From Bacteroidales bacterium (GTDB lineage: Bacteria > Bacteroidota > Bacteroidia > Bacteroidales > Lentimicrobiaceae): 64,000 nucleotides of DNA. The first letter of the stretch is position 1, and each line of letters starts with the position of its first letter. Below, piece by piece: positions 46,201-53,931 of this stretch. Under the pieces are notes generated by a model. The model did not search any database. It was not told the DNA's origin and saw nothing but the letters and a program-made list of their open reading frames with translations. The translations under genes were made by a program, and so were the position numbers. The DNA lies in the NCBI GenBank assembly GCA_016788045.1, contig JAEUTG010000004.1, positions 124,001 through 188,000 of the forward strand, in the 5' to 3' direction.

Positions 46201-47540
46201 CCAATGGTGTACATCTTCCGACCTGGGCTTCCTCCGCCTGGCAGGACCTGTATGTGAAAATGTCGGGTGAGGATTTCATTCAGAATCAGCACAAACGCGA
46301 ACTCTGGGACAAAATCCATCAGGTGCCTGATGAAGATATCTGGAAACTCAGACAGACCCACCGTAAGGAACTGATTTCCTATCTGCGCAAACGTATCAGT
46401 GAGGACCTGAAACGCCGGCAGGAGAACCCTAAATTTATCATGCGTACCCTCGAAACACTGAATGATAATACCCTTACAATAGGTTTTGCCCGCCGTTTCG
46501 CGACATACAAGAGGGCATACCTTCTTTTCAACAATACCGATCGCCTTTCTCAGCTGGTAAACAATGCCAGCAGACCGGTTCAGTTTGTTTTTGCCGGGAA
46601 AGCCCATCCTGCCGATAAAGCAGGACAGGACCTGATCAAACGGGTAATAGAAGTTTCAAAAATGCCACAGTTTGCAGGAAAAATCGTCTTCGTTGAAAAT
46701 TATGATATGTCACTGGGTGCCAAGCTGGTACAGGGTGTTGATGTATGGCTGAATACGCCCACACGTCCGCTTGAAGCCTCCGGAACCAGTGGTGAAAAAG
46801 CCATTATGAACGGGGTGCTCAATTTCTCGGTGCTTGATGGCTGGTGGGCAGAAGGTTACAAACCTGAAGCCGGCTGGGCCCTATCCGAAGAAAGAACCTA
46901 TGAAAATCAGCAATTCCAGGATGAACTGGATGCCGAGAACCTTTACAACATCTTTGCCGATGAAATCGTTCCGGATTTCTATAACCGCGATGAGAATGGA
47001 ATTCCGCGGAAATGGGTTCAGCTGATAAAGAACAATATCTCAGGGATATCACCGGAGTTTACCATGCGCAGGATGATCGATGACTATTATGACCGGTTCT
47101 ACAACAGAATGATCAGCAGGTCGTCAATGATCTTTGACAAAGATTACGAAGGCATCAGGCAGATATCAGCCTGGAAACGCAAGATTCTCAGGGGATGGGA
47201 TAGTATTGAAACCGTATCGGTAAGGGTTCCTGATTCAACCCGCAAACCGCTGAGGCTGGGCGAAAACTTTGTTGCCGAAGTGGTACTTAACGTCAATGAA
47301 CTGGCTGCCCACGATATCGGTCTCGAAGTATTGTTTGGTCATAAGGTAAACGATGAAGTCAAAAGCCTGTCCTTTACTGAAGAAATGACGGTTGCCGGAG
47401 TCAATGGCAATATCGTTACCTTCTTTATTGAGATTCCAACTCTGCAGGCCGGAGTGTTTGATTATGCTTTCAGGCTATATCCGAAACATCCGCTGCTTCC
47501 GCATCGCCAGGATTTCAACCTTGTCAAGTGGATCTCGTAG
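43290..47540 (+). CDS. Fused glycogen synthase (GT3) and alpha-glucan phosphorylase (GT35)
   Basis: 1416 residues, about the sum of both enzymes. Residues about 1-560 are a eukaryote-like GT3 glycogen synthase (TSWEICNKVGGIYTVVSTKA, FHEWMTGTGVL, EPWGYTPLES). Residues about 572-690 are the DUF3417 N-domain of bacterial phosphorylases (GLKRLSRNLWWCWNP). Residues about 690-1310 are the GT35 core, with the pyridoxal-phosphate lysine near 1170 in EASGTSGEKAIMNGVLN. A C-terminal beta domain completes the protein. One arm adds glucose from a nucleotide sugar, the other removes it as glucose-1-phosphate. A single uninterrupted frame and convincing sequence at both active sites argue against an assembly artefact. 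Confidence 0.95.
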   Translation: MTQLQKLKPDYLFETSWEICNKVGGIYTVVSTKAPGIQKMLEDNYILIGPDVWKETNKNPDFIEDRYIYRSWREHAEAQGLRIRIGRWNIESNPIVFLVDFTPYFQIKDKIFANFWETYQLDSISGQWDYVEPALFGYAAGKVIESFYEFNLTSHDRIVAQFHEWMTGTGVLYLRDKVPQVGCIFTTHATAIGRAVAGNNLPLYGEYINYQADGLARRFDIVSKFSLERAAAQSSDAFTTVSDITAVECSRFLSRQPDVVTPNGFDDSFVPAPAEFDNRRGMARHKIMQVSRALFNVDLPDDSLLVVNSGRYEFRNKGIDLFIDALASLNNNRKSDKTIIGFITVPANHSGPSEALLARLNDPDFNSPTTGEYLTHGLFDQEHDRVINKARSAGLLNRPEDKVKLIFVPSYLNGSDGVFNLSYYEMLIGFDLSVFPSYYEPWGYTPLESLAFHIPTITTSLAGFGLWIRDRKKEHQPGAWVIERTDSNEKEVTSAIREIIMGFSAYNLSDVKKARAKAFEISRIALWDELVGKYHEAFSVALQKVAGREELFRDKRTPDLLMSFPVKRQQTPVWNKVLVKPGIPERFNGLKRLSRNLWWCWNPQATELFRMIDPVQWENLHHNPIALLESLTVKKMQQLEKNEIFLNKLDHVYEEFEAYMKKAAEKPKHQIAYFSMEYGLHDTVQIFSGGLGVLAGDYLKEASDSNKNLIGVGLLYRYGYFRQNLSISGDQVDTYTPQKFTHMPLKPVRNSNGEWVIISLALPGRSLHAKVWKLDVGRIPLYLLDTDIEENNEADRFITHQLYGGDWDNRFKQELLLGVGGIRLINALGLKPSVYHCNEGHAAFIGLERLRLLVQDQKFSFDQALEIVRATQLFTTHTPVPAGHDAFSEDVLRAYIPHYADRLNLSWNSFMNLGRYIEDKLDEKFSMSVLATRLSQEMNGVSRIHGRVSREMFRGMFEGYYAEELYISHVTNGVHLPTWASSAWQDLYVKMSGEDFIQNQHKRELWDKIHQVPDEDIWKLRQTHRKELISYLRKRISEDLKRRQENPKFIMRTLETLNDNTLTIGFARRFATYKRAYLLFNNTDRLSQLVNNASRPVQFVFAGKAHPADKAGQDLIKRVIEVSKMPQFAGKIVFVENYDMSLGAKLVQGVDVWLNTPTRPLEASGTSGEKAIMNGVLNFSVLDGWWAEGYKPEAGWALSEERTYENQQFQDELDAENLYNIFADEIVPDFYNRDENGIPRKWVQLIKNNISGISPEFTMRRMIDDYYDRFYNRMISRSSMIFDKDYEGIRQISAWKRKILRGWDSIETVSVRVPDSTRKPLRLGENFVAEVVLNVNELAAHDIGLEVLFGHKVNDEVKSLSFTEEMTVAGVNGNIVTFFIEIPTLQAGVFDYAFRLYPKHPLLPHRQDFNLVKWIS

Positions 47541-47543
47541 TTA

Positions 47544-47577
47544 TTTGTTAAGTTAATAATTGCGATTTCTATCTTTG
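47544..47577 (+). promoter_or_regulatory. Promoter of fabG
   Basis: TTTG (47544-47547), 22-bp spacer and TATCTTTG (47570-47577), directly after the glycogen cluster and 42 bp before fabG. It indicates that fabG is not simply read through from the upstream genes. Confidence 0.55.
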
Positions 47578-47619
47578 TTATTAACCAGTTTTCAGAAACC
47601 ATAAACCAAAACCAAGCAT

Positions 47620-48366
47620 ATGAAATTACTTGAAGGAAAGACAGCTTTGATCACCGGCGGTGCCAGAGGGATCGGTAAAGCAATTGCCGTAAAGTTTGCT
47701 TCTCAGGGAGCCAATGTTGCATTCTCGGACCTCAATTACGATGCTGTTGCTGAGGCGCTTGAAAATGAACTCAGGGCAATGGGCGTTAAAGCCAGGGGTT
47801 ATGCCAGCGACGCAAGTTCATTTGAAGGAAGTGATAAATTAATTGAGGATGTTATGGCTGAATTCGGCAGGATCGATGTGCTGGTTAACAATGCCGGCAT
47901 TACCCGCGACAATCTGCTGATGCGCATGACAGAATCTGACTGGGATCTGGTCATCAAGGTCAACCTCAAATCTGTGTTTAACATGACCAAGGCTGTTCAG
48001 CGGGTGATGCTGAAACAACGCTCTGGTTCGATCATCAATATGAGTTCGGTCGTAGGTGTTGGCGGAAACGCCGGACAGTCGAATTATTCAGCATCCAAAG
48101 CCGGTCTGATCGGATTCACGAAATCTATTGCCCAGGAACTGGGTTCCAGAAGCATTCGGTGTAATGCCATTGCTCCTGGTTTTATCGAAACCGATATGAC
48201 AGCTAAACTTCCCGATGATGTAAGAAAAAGCTGGATTGAAGGCATTCCCCTCAAAAGAGGAGGGAAGCCTGAAGATGTTGCAGATGTAAGTCTCTTCCTG
48301 GCCTCTGACTTGTCCTCTTATGTTACCGGTCAGGTAATCAGTGTTTGCGGTGGTATGCAGATGTAA
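47620..48366 (+). CDS. fabG: 3-oxoacyl-[acyl-carrier-protein] reductase
   Basis: 248 residues, a classic short-chain dehydrogenase. Cofactor loop TGGARGIGK, NNAGITRD, catalytic Ser in NMSSVVG and YxxxK in NYSASKAG; the C-terminus GQVISVCGGMQM is typical of FabG. It reduces beta-ketoacyl-ACP with NADPH in fatty acid elongation. It ends at a strong terminator and is monocistronic as far as visible. Confidence 0.95.
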   Translation: MKLLEGKTALITGGARGIGKAIAVKFASQGANVAFSDLNYDAVAEALENELRAMGVKARGYASDASSFEGSDKLIEDVMAEFGRIDVLVNNAGITRDNLLMRMTESDWDLVIKVNLKSVFNMTKAVQRVMLKQRSGSIINMSSVVGVGGNAGQSNYSASKAGLIGFTKSIAQELGSRSIRCNAIAPGFIETDMTAKLPDDVRKSWIEGIPLKRGGKPEDVADVSLFLASDLSSYVTGQVISVCGGMQM

Positions 48367-48387
48367 TTGTTGATCTGAAATATCATT

Positions 48388-48434
48388 GATACAAAACAAA
48401 CAGGCCGCATTCAGCGGCCTGTTTGTTTTGTATC
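48388..48434. terminator. Bidirectional terminator with 21-bp perfect stem
   Basis: A perfect 21-bp inverted repeat (48388-48408 with 48414-48434) and a 5-nt loop; the GC-rich inner half GGCCGC is flanked by A/T-rich outer arms, giving a U-rich tail on both strands. It separates convergent fabG and the membrane GT2 gene. Confidence 0.93.
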
Positions 48435-48447
48435 AGCACAGATGAAG

Positions 48448-49632
48448 TTAAGCTCTTTTTGCCCTTTCCCAGTTCACCGATTGCCGCCCCCTGATCAGAC
48501 GCCTGAGTCCGAGATAAACACTCAGGTTCATGATGAAGAAATAATAGGGAACAAACAACACCTTAACTTTCAGTTTTCTGTTTTCCAGATACCAGCCGGC
48601 CAGTGCAGCAAGGTAAAACAACACCTGACCCCAGAACAGAATATTGTAAAGGTTAAGCGAAATCAGGCCATAATTCAACGCAATGAACAGGTTGATGAGA
48701 AAGATAAACGGTAAGGCAAGAGGGGCGAGGGTCCAGCGCAAAACCCGGTGAGAGATATACTGGAACGACAAGGTACCATACCTGAAAATATTGAGCAGGG
48801 GCTTTAATCTGGCTACACTCTGCAATCCTCCGGCTGAAATCCGGATTTTCCGTTTAAGTTCTTCCTCTACATTGGCCGAGGATGTCTCCGTGGCATTGGC
48901 TTCGGGTTCATACCTGACCAGATACCCCTGTTGGGTGATACGCATCGTAAGGATAAAATCATCGAGCAGGGTGTCTTTTTCTACTTCATGAAAAAGTGAA
49001 GTCCTTACTGAGAAGAGCTCACCCGCAGCACCAACAACAGAATAAAGTTCCGAATCGAGCCTTTTCAGCGCTGATTCATATTTCCAGTAGATTCCTTCAC
49101 CGGCGCCGGCTGCAGCGTCGGCTTTGCCTGCAGCTATTCGTTTTTCACCGGCGACACCGCCAACTTTCGGATTCTCATAATGTCTTACAATATTCCTGAT
49201 GGCTTCAGGATTCAGCATGGTATTGGCATCTGTGAAGATTACGATTGGTGTGTTTACCAGCTTCATCCCCCGGTTCATGGCTCCGATCTTGCCGGCCCTC
49301 GCCGGCTGGTGATGTACTTCAAGCCTGGGATACTTTCTGAGCATTTCCGGTGTTCCGTCATCAGATCCATCGGTGACCCATACCAGTTTCAGTTTATCCT
49401 CCGGATAATCAAGCTGCAGAGAATTCGAAACTTTGGCTTCAATGAAATCCTTTTCGTTGTACGCAGCAACGAACAAAGTGACTTCAGGTTCAAACTCACT
49501 GCTGAAATGTATCTTTTTACCTGAAATCAGTCTTTTGATTTTTACCAGAATGTAAAGCAATATACCATAACCGGCATAGGCGTAAAAAACTACAAAGACG
49601 AGAACCCAGAAAAGGGTGGTTAAAATTGTCAT
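48448..49632 (-). CDS. Membrane-bound GT2-family glycosyltransferase
   Basis: 394 residues. An N-terminal membrane helix (about 5-30) is followed by a GT-A domain with TLFVAAYNEKDFI and, at the usual DxD position, FTDANTML. LDDFILTMRITQQG supplies the catalytic acidic residues. Two or three membrane helices occupy the last 120 residues. The layout is that of processive or lipid-linked GT2 enzymes of exopolysaccharide synthesis. It stands alone between fabG and cysQ. Confidence 0.88.
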   Translation of the reverse strand: MTILTTLFWVLVFVVFYAYAGYGILLYILVKIKRLISGKKIHFSSEFEPEVTLFVAAYNEKDFIEAKVSNSLQLDYPEDKLKLVWVTDGSDDGTPEMLRKYPRLEVHHQPARAGKIGAMNRGMKLVNTPIVIFTDANTMLNPEAIRNIVRHYENPKVGGVAGEKRIAAGKADAAAGAGEGIYWKYESALKRLDSELYSVVGAAGELFSVRTSLFHEVEKDTLLDDFILTMRITQQGYLVRYEPEANATETSSANVEEELKRKIRISAGGLQSVARLKPLLNIFRYGTLSFQYISHRVLRWTLAPLALPFIFLINLFIALNYGLISLNLYNILFWGQVLFYLAALAGWYLENRKLKVKVLFVPYYFFIMNLSVYLGLRRLIRGRQSVNWERAKRA

Positions 49633-49695
49633 GTTATCTTATCTTATTCAGTTATCAAGTTGATTTCCAAATATGGAAGATGTAACATGCCTGCA

Positions 49696-50583
49696 TTATA
49701 CAAATTCATTAAATATCTGGTTGAAAGCTATAAACCATGGATTTACAAGGTCTTCTTTGTTGTATTCCAAAGGCTGGCGTTCATTCCAGGAAAGCACTTT
49801 GATGCCAGCATTGGCAGCAATGGCATGACCCGCTGCCGTATCCCACTCCATGGTCGGACCAAATCTGGGGTAAATTTGTGCTTTCCCTTCAGCCAGCCGG
49901 CAGAATTTGAGAGAACTTCCGGCATTGATGATTTCCGGATCAGGATAAAGTGTTTTTATTTTTTCTATAATCTCCTCAGTTTCGGCTGACATATGCGAAC
50001 GACTGGCCAGGATGATAACTTTCTGGTCAGATTGTGTCAGCGGAAGTCGCTGAGCGCTGGCAATGACCTCTTCCAATGTTCTGAACCCATTGGGGTCTAT
50101 GGTATCTTCAATTGTTGCCGAATAGGAACCTGCTTCCGGGTTGCCAAAATACAGATCTCCGGTTACCGGTACATAAATGACACCAATCGCCGGGGTATTG
50201 CCGGCAACCAATGCGATGTTCACGGTAAATTCGCCATTGTGGTTAATAAATTCCTTTGTCCCGTCCAGGGGATCAATCAGCCAGAAATAGTGCCATTTCC
50301 GTCTTTCCTGATAGTCGGTATTTTTTCCTTCTTCACTCAGGATTGGAAAGCCGCTTTCAAGCAGACGATTCACAATGATCTCATTGGCAGCAAGATCGGC
50401 GGTTGTAAGCGGACTCTGATCAGCTTTGTAACTGGTGGTAAAGCCGGTATTGTAGATCTCTAGAATTTTCCGGCCTGCGAAGATGGCTGCCTGAATAGCA
50501 GAAAGAGTCAGCACTGATTGGGTTTGGTTGTTCATTTTTTCATGTTTCAGGGTAAAATTACTGAGAATTTCCCGGTTATTCAT
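49696..50583 (-). CDS. cysQ: 3'(2'),5'-bisphosphate nucleotidase, CysQ-type
   Basis: 295 residues from the first ATG; a second in-frame ATG at 50535 (MNNQTQSV) would give 279 residues, closer to family length, and could be the true start. Inositol-phosphatase superfamily motifs: LSEEG, DPLDGTKEF and EWDTAAGHAI, which bind three metal ions. It degrades PAP, the by-product of sulfate assimilation. Related inositol monophosphatases are less likely because of the DPLDGTKEF form. Confidence 0.9.
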   Translation of the reverse strand: MNNREILSNFTLKHEKMNNQTQSVLTLSAIQAAIFAGRKILEIYNTGFTTSYKADQSPLTTADLAANEIIVNRLLESGFPILSEEGKNTDYQERRKWHYFWLIDPLDGTKEFINHNGEFTVNIALVAGNTPAIGVIYVPVTGDLYFGNPEAGSYSATIEDTIDPNGFRTLEEVIASAQRLPLTQSDQKVIILASRSHMSAETEEIIEKIKTLYPDPEIINAGSSLKFCRLAEGKAQIYPRFGPTMEWDTAAGHAIAANAGIKVLSWNERQPLEYNKEDLVNPWFIAFNQIFNEFV

Positions 50584-50672
50584 GATCTCTTATTACCAGG
50601 TTGATCATCTTTTCCTTTTTCAGGATCAGATTTCCCTTAATGGGACATTTTTAAAGTATTCAATGATCCATA

Positions 50673-50680
50673 TAACTTTG
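50673..50680 (+). promoter_or_regulatory. Candidate -7 box upstream of the LruC-type gene
   Basis: TAACTTTG fits TAnnTTTG, about 160 bp before the ATG at 50841. No -33 element was found, so this is tentative. Confidence 0.35.
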
Positions 50681-50840
50681 ATTATCAATTGAATAAAAAT
50701 TGTGGCATATAATTGGGAATTCACGTGCTTGAAACCTGTCATCCGGAAACGAAACTTAGATGCCATGGCAAACTAATTCATGCAAAGGCAGTTATTTTCC
50801 GGCGATTCAGACATTAATGAATAACGCTAAATCTAATAAA

Positions 50841-52895
50841 ATGTATAGAAACTATCTTTTGAGGGGGCTGATTGTTTTTTCAATCATTGGTCTTGTTTCC
50901 TGTGCAAAGGAAAATGTGAATATTGACAGGAATTCGGTAAAGTTTTCGGATTTGCAGATTGCGCCGGATTTCAATTTTGAGACTTCGTCGGCTAAGGATT
51001 TTGAGATCAAAGCATTAGACAACCTCAACAACCCGATAAAGGGGGTGAGATACGACATCTACACAGCCCATCCCGATTCAGGAGGAGTTCTGATGATGAG
51101 CGGGGCAACACAGGCTGACGGAATCTTTTCAGGCAAACTGACTTTACCCTCTTACATGGAGCAGGTTGTGATCACTACCCGTTATCTGGGCTTTCCCTTT
51201 GAAAGAACGGTGAATGTGGAAAATAATTCATTTTCAGTTACCTATGGTGGAGTTCAGAAATCGCTGAATGTGAAGCAAATGCCGGTACCCTACAAATCAA
51301 TGCTGAAGAGCAGCGACGGAGCGCCATTGGTTTATATGGGGACTTACAACAATCAGGGAGTTCCGAATTACCTGGAGCCTGTAAATGACCCGATAACCCA
51401 GGATTTTCTGAATGATGTAAATGCGTCACTTCCTGAATTAAGGCCAGTTCCACAGTACAACCCGGAATATCTGGATGCCAACAATCAGACATCGGTGACC
51501 ATCCTTCAGGAATCAGACGTTTGGCTTACGTTTGTTCATGAAGGTGCTGGTTACAAAAATGTACTGGGTTTTTATACCTATGATGCCAACAACCCACCAG
51601 CAACAGTAAATGACATCACACAGATTTCGGTTATTTTTCCAAATGTTTCCTATCAGGGAAGCGGGGGAGGTCTTGTTTCTGGAAATAAAGTTTATATTGG
51701 TCGTTTTCAGGCAAATGTAAAGATTGGCTGGGCTCTGTTGCAAAATGCCTATAATGGAACAGTAAATCCCAATGCCACTACCTTCTATTCTGATTCATGG
51801 CTTAACCCCGAATCCAATGCAAACCTGAAACAGCACAACGTGCAGCTTTATGACCCGGGACGGGGTCTTGTGATCATGGGTTTTGAAGACCAGCGAAGAG
51901 ATGGTAGTTGTGACAATGACTTTAATGATGCAGTATTTTATGTAACAGCCAATCCGGTTGAAGCCATTGAGTACAACGATATGCCTTTGATCACTTATGA
52001 AAACCCGGATTCTGATGGAGATGACATTCCTGACAACTTCGATGAATACCCTACAGATCCTGAAAAAGCATTCAACAGTTTTTTCCCGGGCCAGAATTCC
52101 TTTGGAACGCTGGCTTATGAAGACCTCTGGCCCGATACCGGTGATTATGATTTCAACGATTTGGTTGTGAAATATCAGTTTAAGCAGGTTACCAATGGAA
52201 ACAATGATGTTGTTCAGATCAATTCGGTTTTAACGCCAACTGCTGTCGGAGCCAATCTACGGACAGGTTTTGGTTTTCAGTTTGACGGTGTGAATCCATC
52301 AGCCATTGAAAGCATTGACGGATCATTGCTGACTGAGAACTCGGTTTCTTTATCTGACAATGGCACTGAAGCCGGGCAGAACAAAGCAGTTGTCATCGCA
52401 TTTGACAAAGCATTTTCGGTGTTCTCCGATATTACAGGGAATAACCCTGATGGCATGGCAGCCATCAATACGGTTCCGGGAGGAAGAACCGGAACTCCGG
52501 GCACTGTTGCCATGGAGATACATTTTGTCAATCCGGTCAGTACTTCGGCGGTAGGACAAGCCCCATACAATCCTTTTTTATTCTATTCACAGAACAGGAC
52601 GCATGAAATTCACCTGCCTGATAACATTCCTACAAGTCTTGCAAGTTCGTCCTATTTCGGGACGGGCAATGACGACAGTAACCCTTCATCAGGCAGATAT
52701 TACAAATCTGAAGACAATTTACCCTGGGCGATGAACATTGTTGATGATTTTGACCATACAATTGAAGAAGTTCAGATAAACACAGCATTCCTGCATTTTG
52801 CAGATTGGGCAACAAGTTCAGGAAGACAAAGTAAGGACTGGTACAAGAATCTGAATGGGTACAGAGTAAGTTCCAAAATATATTCAAACAATTAA
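50841..52895 (+). CDS. LruC-domain lipoprotein (DUF4114 / DUF4842)
   Basis: 684 residues from the ATG at 50841; the frame is open to 50760 but only this start yields a lipoprotein signal peptide (LLRGLIVFSIIGLVSC). A beta-sandwich fills the first third, then a DUF4114-type domain (about 250-370, MGFEDQRRDGSCDNDFNDAVFYV). A short calcium-like repeat DSDGDDIPDNFDEYPTDPEKA near 395-415 precedes the DUF4842 domain (about 435-660, WPDTGDYDFNDLVV). The acidic DxDxD loops suggest calcium binding. Surface-exposed or outer-membrane lipoprotein of unknown function, just upstream of the exopolysaccharide locus. Confidence 0.88.
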   Translation: MYRNYLLRGLIVFSIIGLVSCAKENVNIDRNSVKFSDLQIAPDFNFETSSAKDFEIKALDNLNNPIKGVRYDIYTAHPDSGGVLMMSGATQADGIFSGKLTLPSYMEQVVITTRYLGFPFERTVNVENNSFSVTYGGVQKSLNVKQMPVPYKSMLKSSDGAPLVYMGTYNNQGVPNYLEPVNDPITQDFLNDVNASLPELRPVPQYNPEYLDANNQTSVTILQESDVWLTFVHEGAGYKNVLGFYTYDANNPPATVNDITQISVIFPNVSYQGSGGGLVSGNKVYIGRFQANVKIGWALLQNAYNGTVNPNATTFYSDSWLNPESNANLKQHNVQLYDPGRGLVIMGFEDQRRDGSCDNDFNDAVFYVTANPVEAIEYNDMPLITYENPDSDGDDIPDNFDEYPTDPEKAFNSFFPGQNSFGTLAYEDLWPDTGDYDFNDLVVKYQFKQVTNGNNDVVQINSVLTPTAVGANLRTGFGFQFDGVNPSAIESIDGSLLTENSVSLSDNGTEAGQNKAVVIAFDKAFSVFSDITGNNPDGMAAINTVPGGRTGTPGTVAMEIHFVNPVSTSAVGQAPYNPFLFYSQNRTHEIHLPDNIPTSLASSSYFGTGNDDSNPSSGRYYKSEDNLPWAMNIVDDFDHTIEEVQINTAFLHFADWATSSGRQSKDWYKNLNGYRVSSKIYSNN

Positions 52896-53171
52896 ACGAG
52901 TGACAGCCGGCGAGCCGGTTACTTTTGAGTGAAACGGCAATAAATAGCTGTAACTGACAGAATGCCGGGAACTGAAGGCCCAGCAAAGAATGCAGGAATT
53001 TCAGACGATTCTGTGATACAGTGATTTTATTGCCGGATTTCACCCAGCATTGAACAAGTCAGTTTCTCACTTCTGAAATTAATTCAGGAGCTGATAAACT
53101 GGCTTTCTGCTTTACAAGGTAATCCAATTTTAAAACAGACAATGCTTGCCGATTGGCTCTAAAAAGAAGAA

Positions 53172-53927
53172 ATGAAGAATAATATCCTGATAATGTTAAT
53201 TTTAGGCCTTGTAACTTTGTTGCAGGCAGTGTCATTTTCACAGGATACTGAGTCGTTTGATCCTGTTACGGATGATATTGCAAGTAAACTTCCAACACTT
53301 GAAGTACTGATTGACTCGGCTTTGAACCATACCCCGGAAATATCAATCAGGGAGCAGCAGGTTCTGATAGCAGAATCAAAACTAAAGACTAAAAAGATTG
53401 AATGGACACGAAATATCGGTATGCAGGCAAGTGCCGGATATGGCAATATGTATAATTACTCAACTTCGTCTAATGGGTCAATAGACCCATTGCCAGTGAC
53501 TTCAACAAGGTATCAGAATCAGTTTAATACTTCACTTTATCTCAACTTGCCGATCAGTACAATCGCTGACAGAAGAAATCAACTCAGGTTGGCAAGAGCA
53601 GAGATCTCACAGGAAGAACTTTCAATTGAACAGACAAGGCAGGAAATAAGGCAGCTCATTATCCTTAAATACAACAATCTGATCATGACTCAGAAGTTGT
53701 TCCGTATTAAGATAAGGAACTTTGAAAGCATTAAAATCAAAATGGAGTTAACTGAAACTGAATTCCGGAATGGTGTAATTTCATTGACAGAATACACAAA
53801 TGTTGCAACCAATCTGGCCGATGCAGAGTCAAATCTTGAAATGTCCAGAACGGAATTTCTGAATGCCTATATGATTCTTGAGGAATTGGTTGGTTTCAGG
53901 TTTAATTTGTTCAACAGCACCAGATAA
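53172..53927 (+). CDS. TolC-like outer-membrane protein, short form
   Basis: 251 residues, about half of a standard TolC protomer. Signal peptide about 1-23, then one outer-membrane-efflux repeat: the helical pattern LEVLIDSALNHTPEIS near 43, a beta segment with SRYQNQFNTSLYLNLPIS-like alternation near 112-130, and a long helix to the end. A complete TolC needs two such repeats, so this protein would have to assemble as six rather than three subunits, or act differently. It lies 4 bp before the Wzz-like gene, with its stop at 53925-53927, which makes an export role in the polysaccharide system likely. Confidence 0.8.
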   Translation: MKNNILIMLILGLVTLLQAVSFSQDTESFDPVTDDIASKLPTLEVLIDSALNHTPEISIREQQVLIAESKLKTKKIEWTRNIGMQASAGYGNMYNYSTSSNGSIDPLPVTSTRYQNQFNTSLYLNLPISTIADRRNQLRLARAEISQEELSIEQTRQEIRQLIILKYNNLIMTQKLFRIKIRNFESIKIKMELTETEFRNGVISLTEYTNVATNLADAESNLEMSRTEFLNAYMILEELVGFRFNLFNSTR

Positions 53928-53931
53928 AACA

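Noticed and set aside
43290-47540. Glycogen synthase-phosphorylase fusion as an assembly error
   Set aside because: The frame is continuous, the linker region is normal coding sequence, and both enzymes keep their active-site motifs.
52896-52925. Terminator after the LruC-type gene
   Set aside because: GCCGGCGAGCCGG is suggestive, but the stem has mismatches and no T-run follows.
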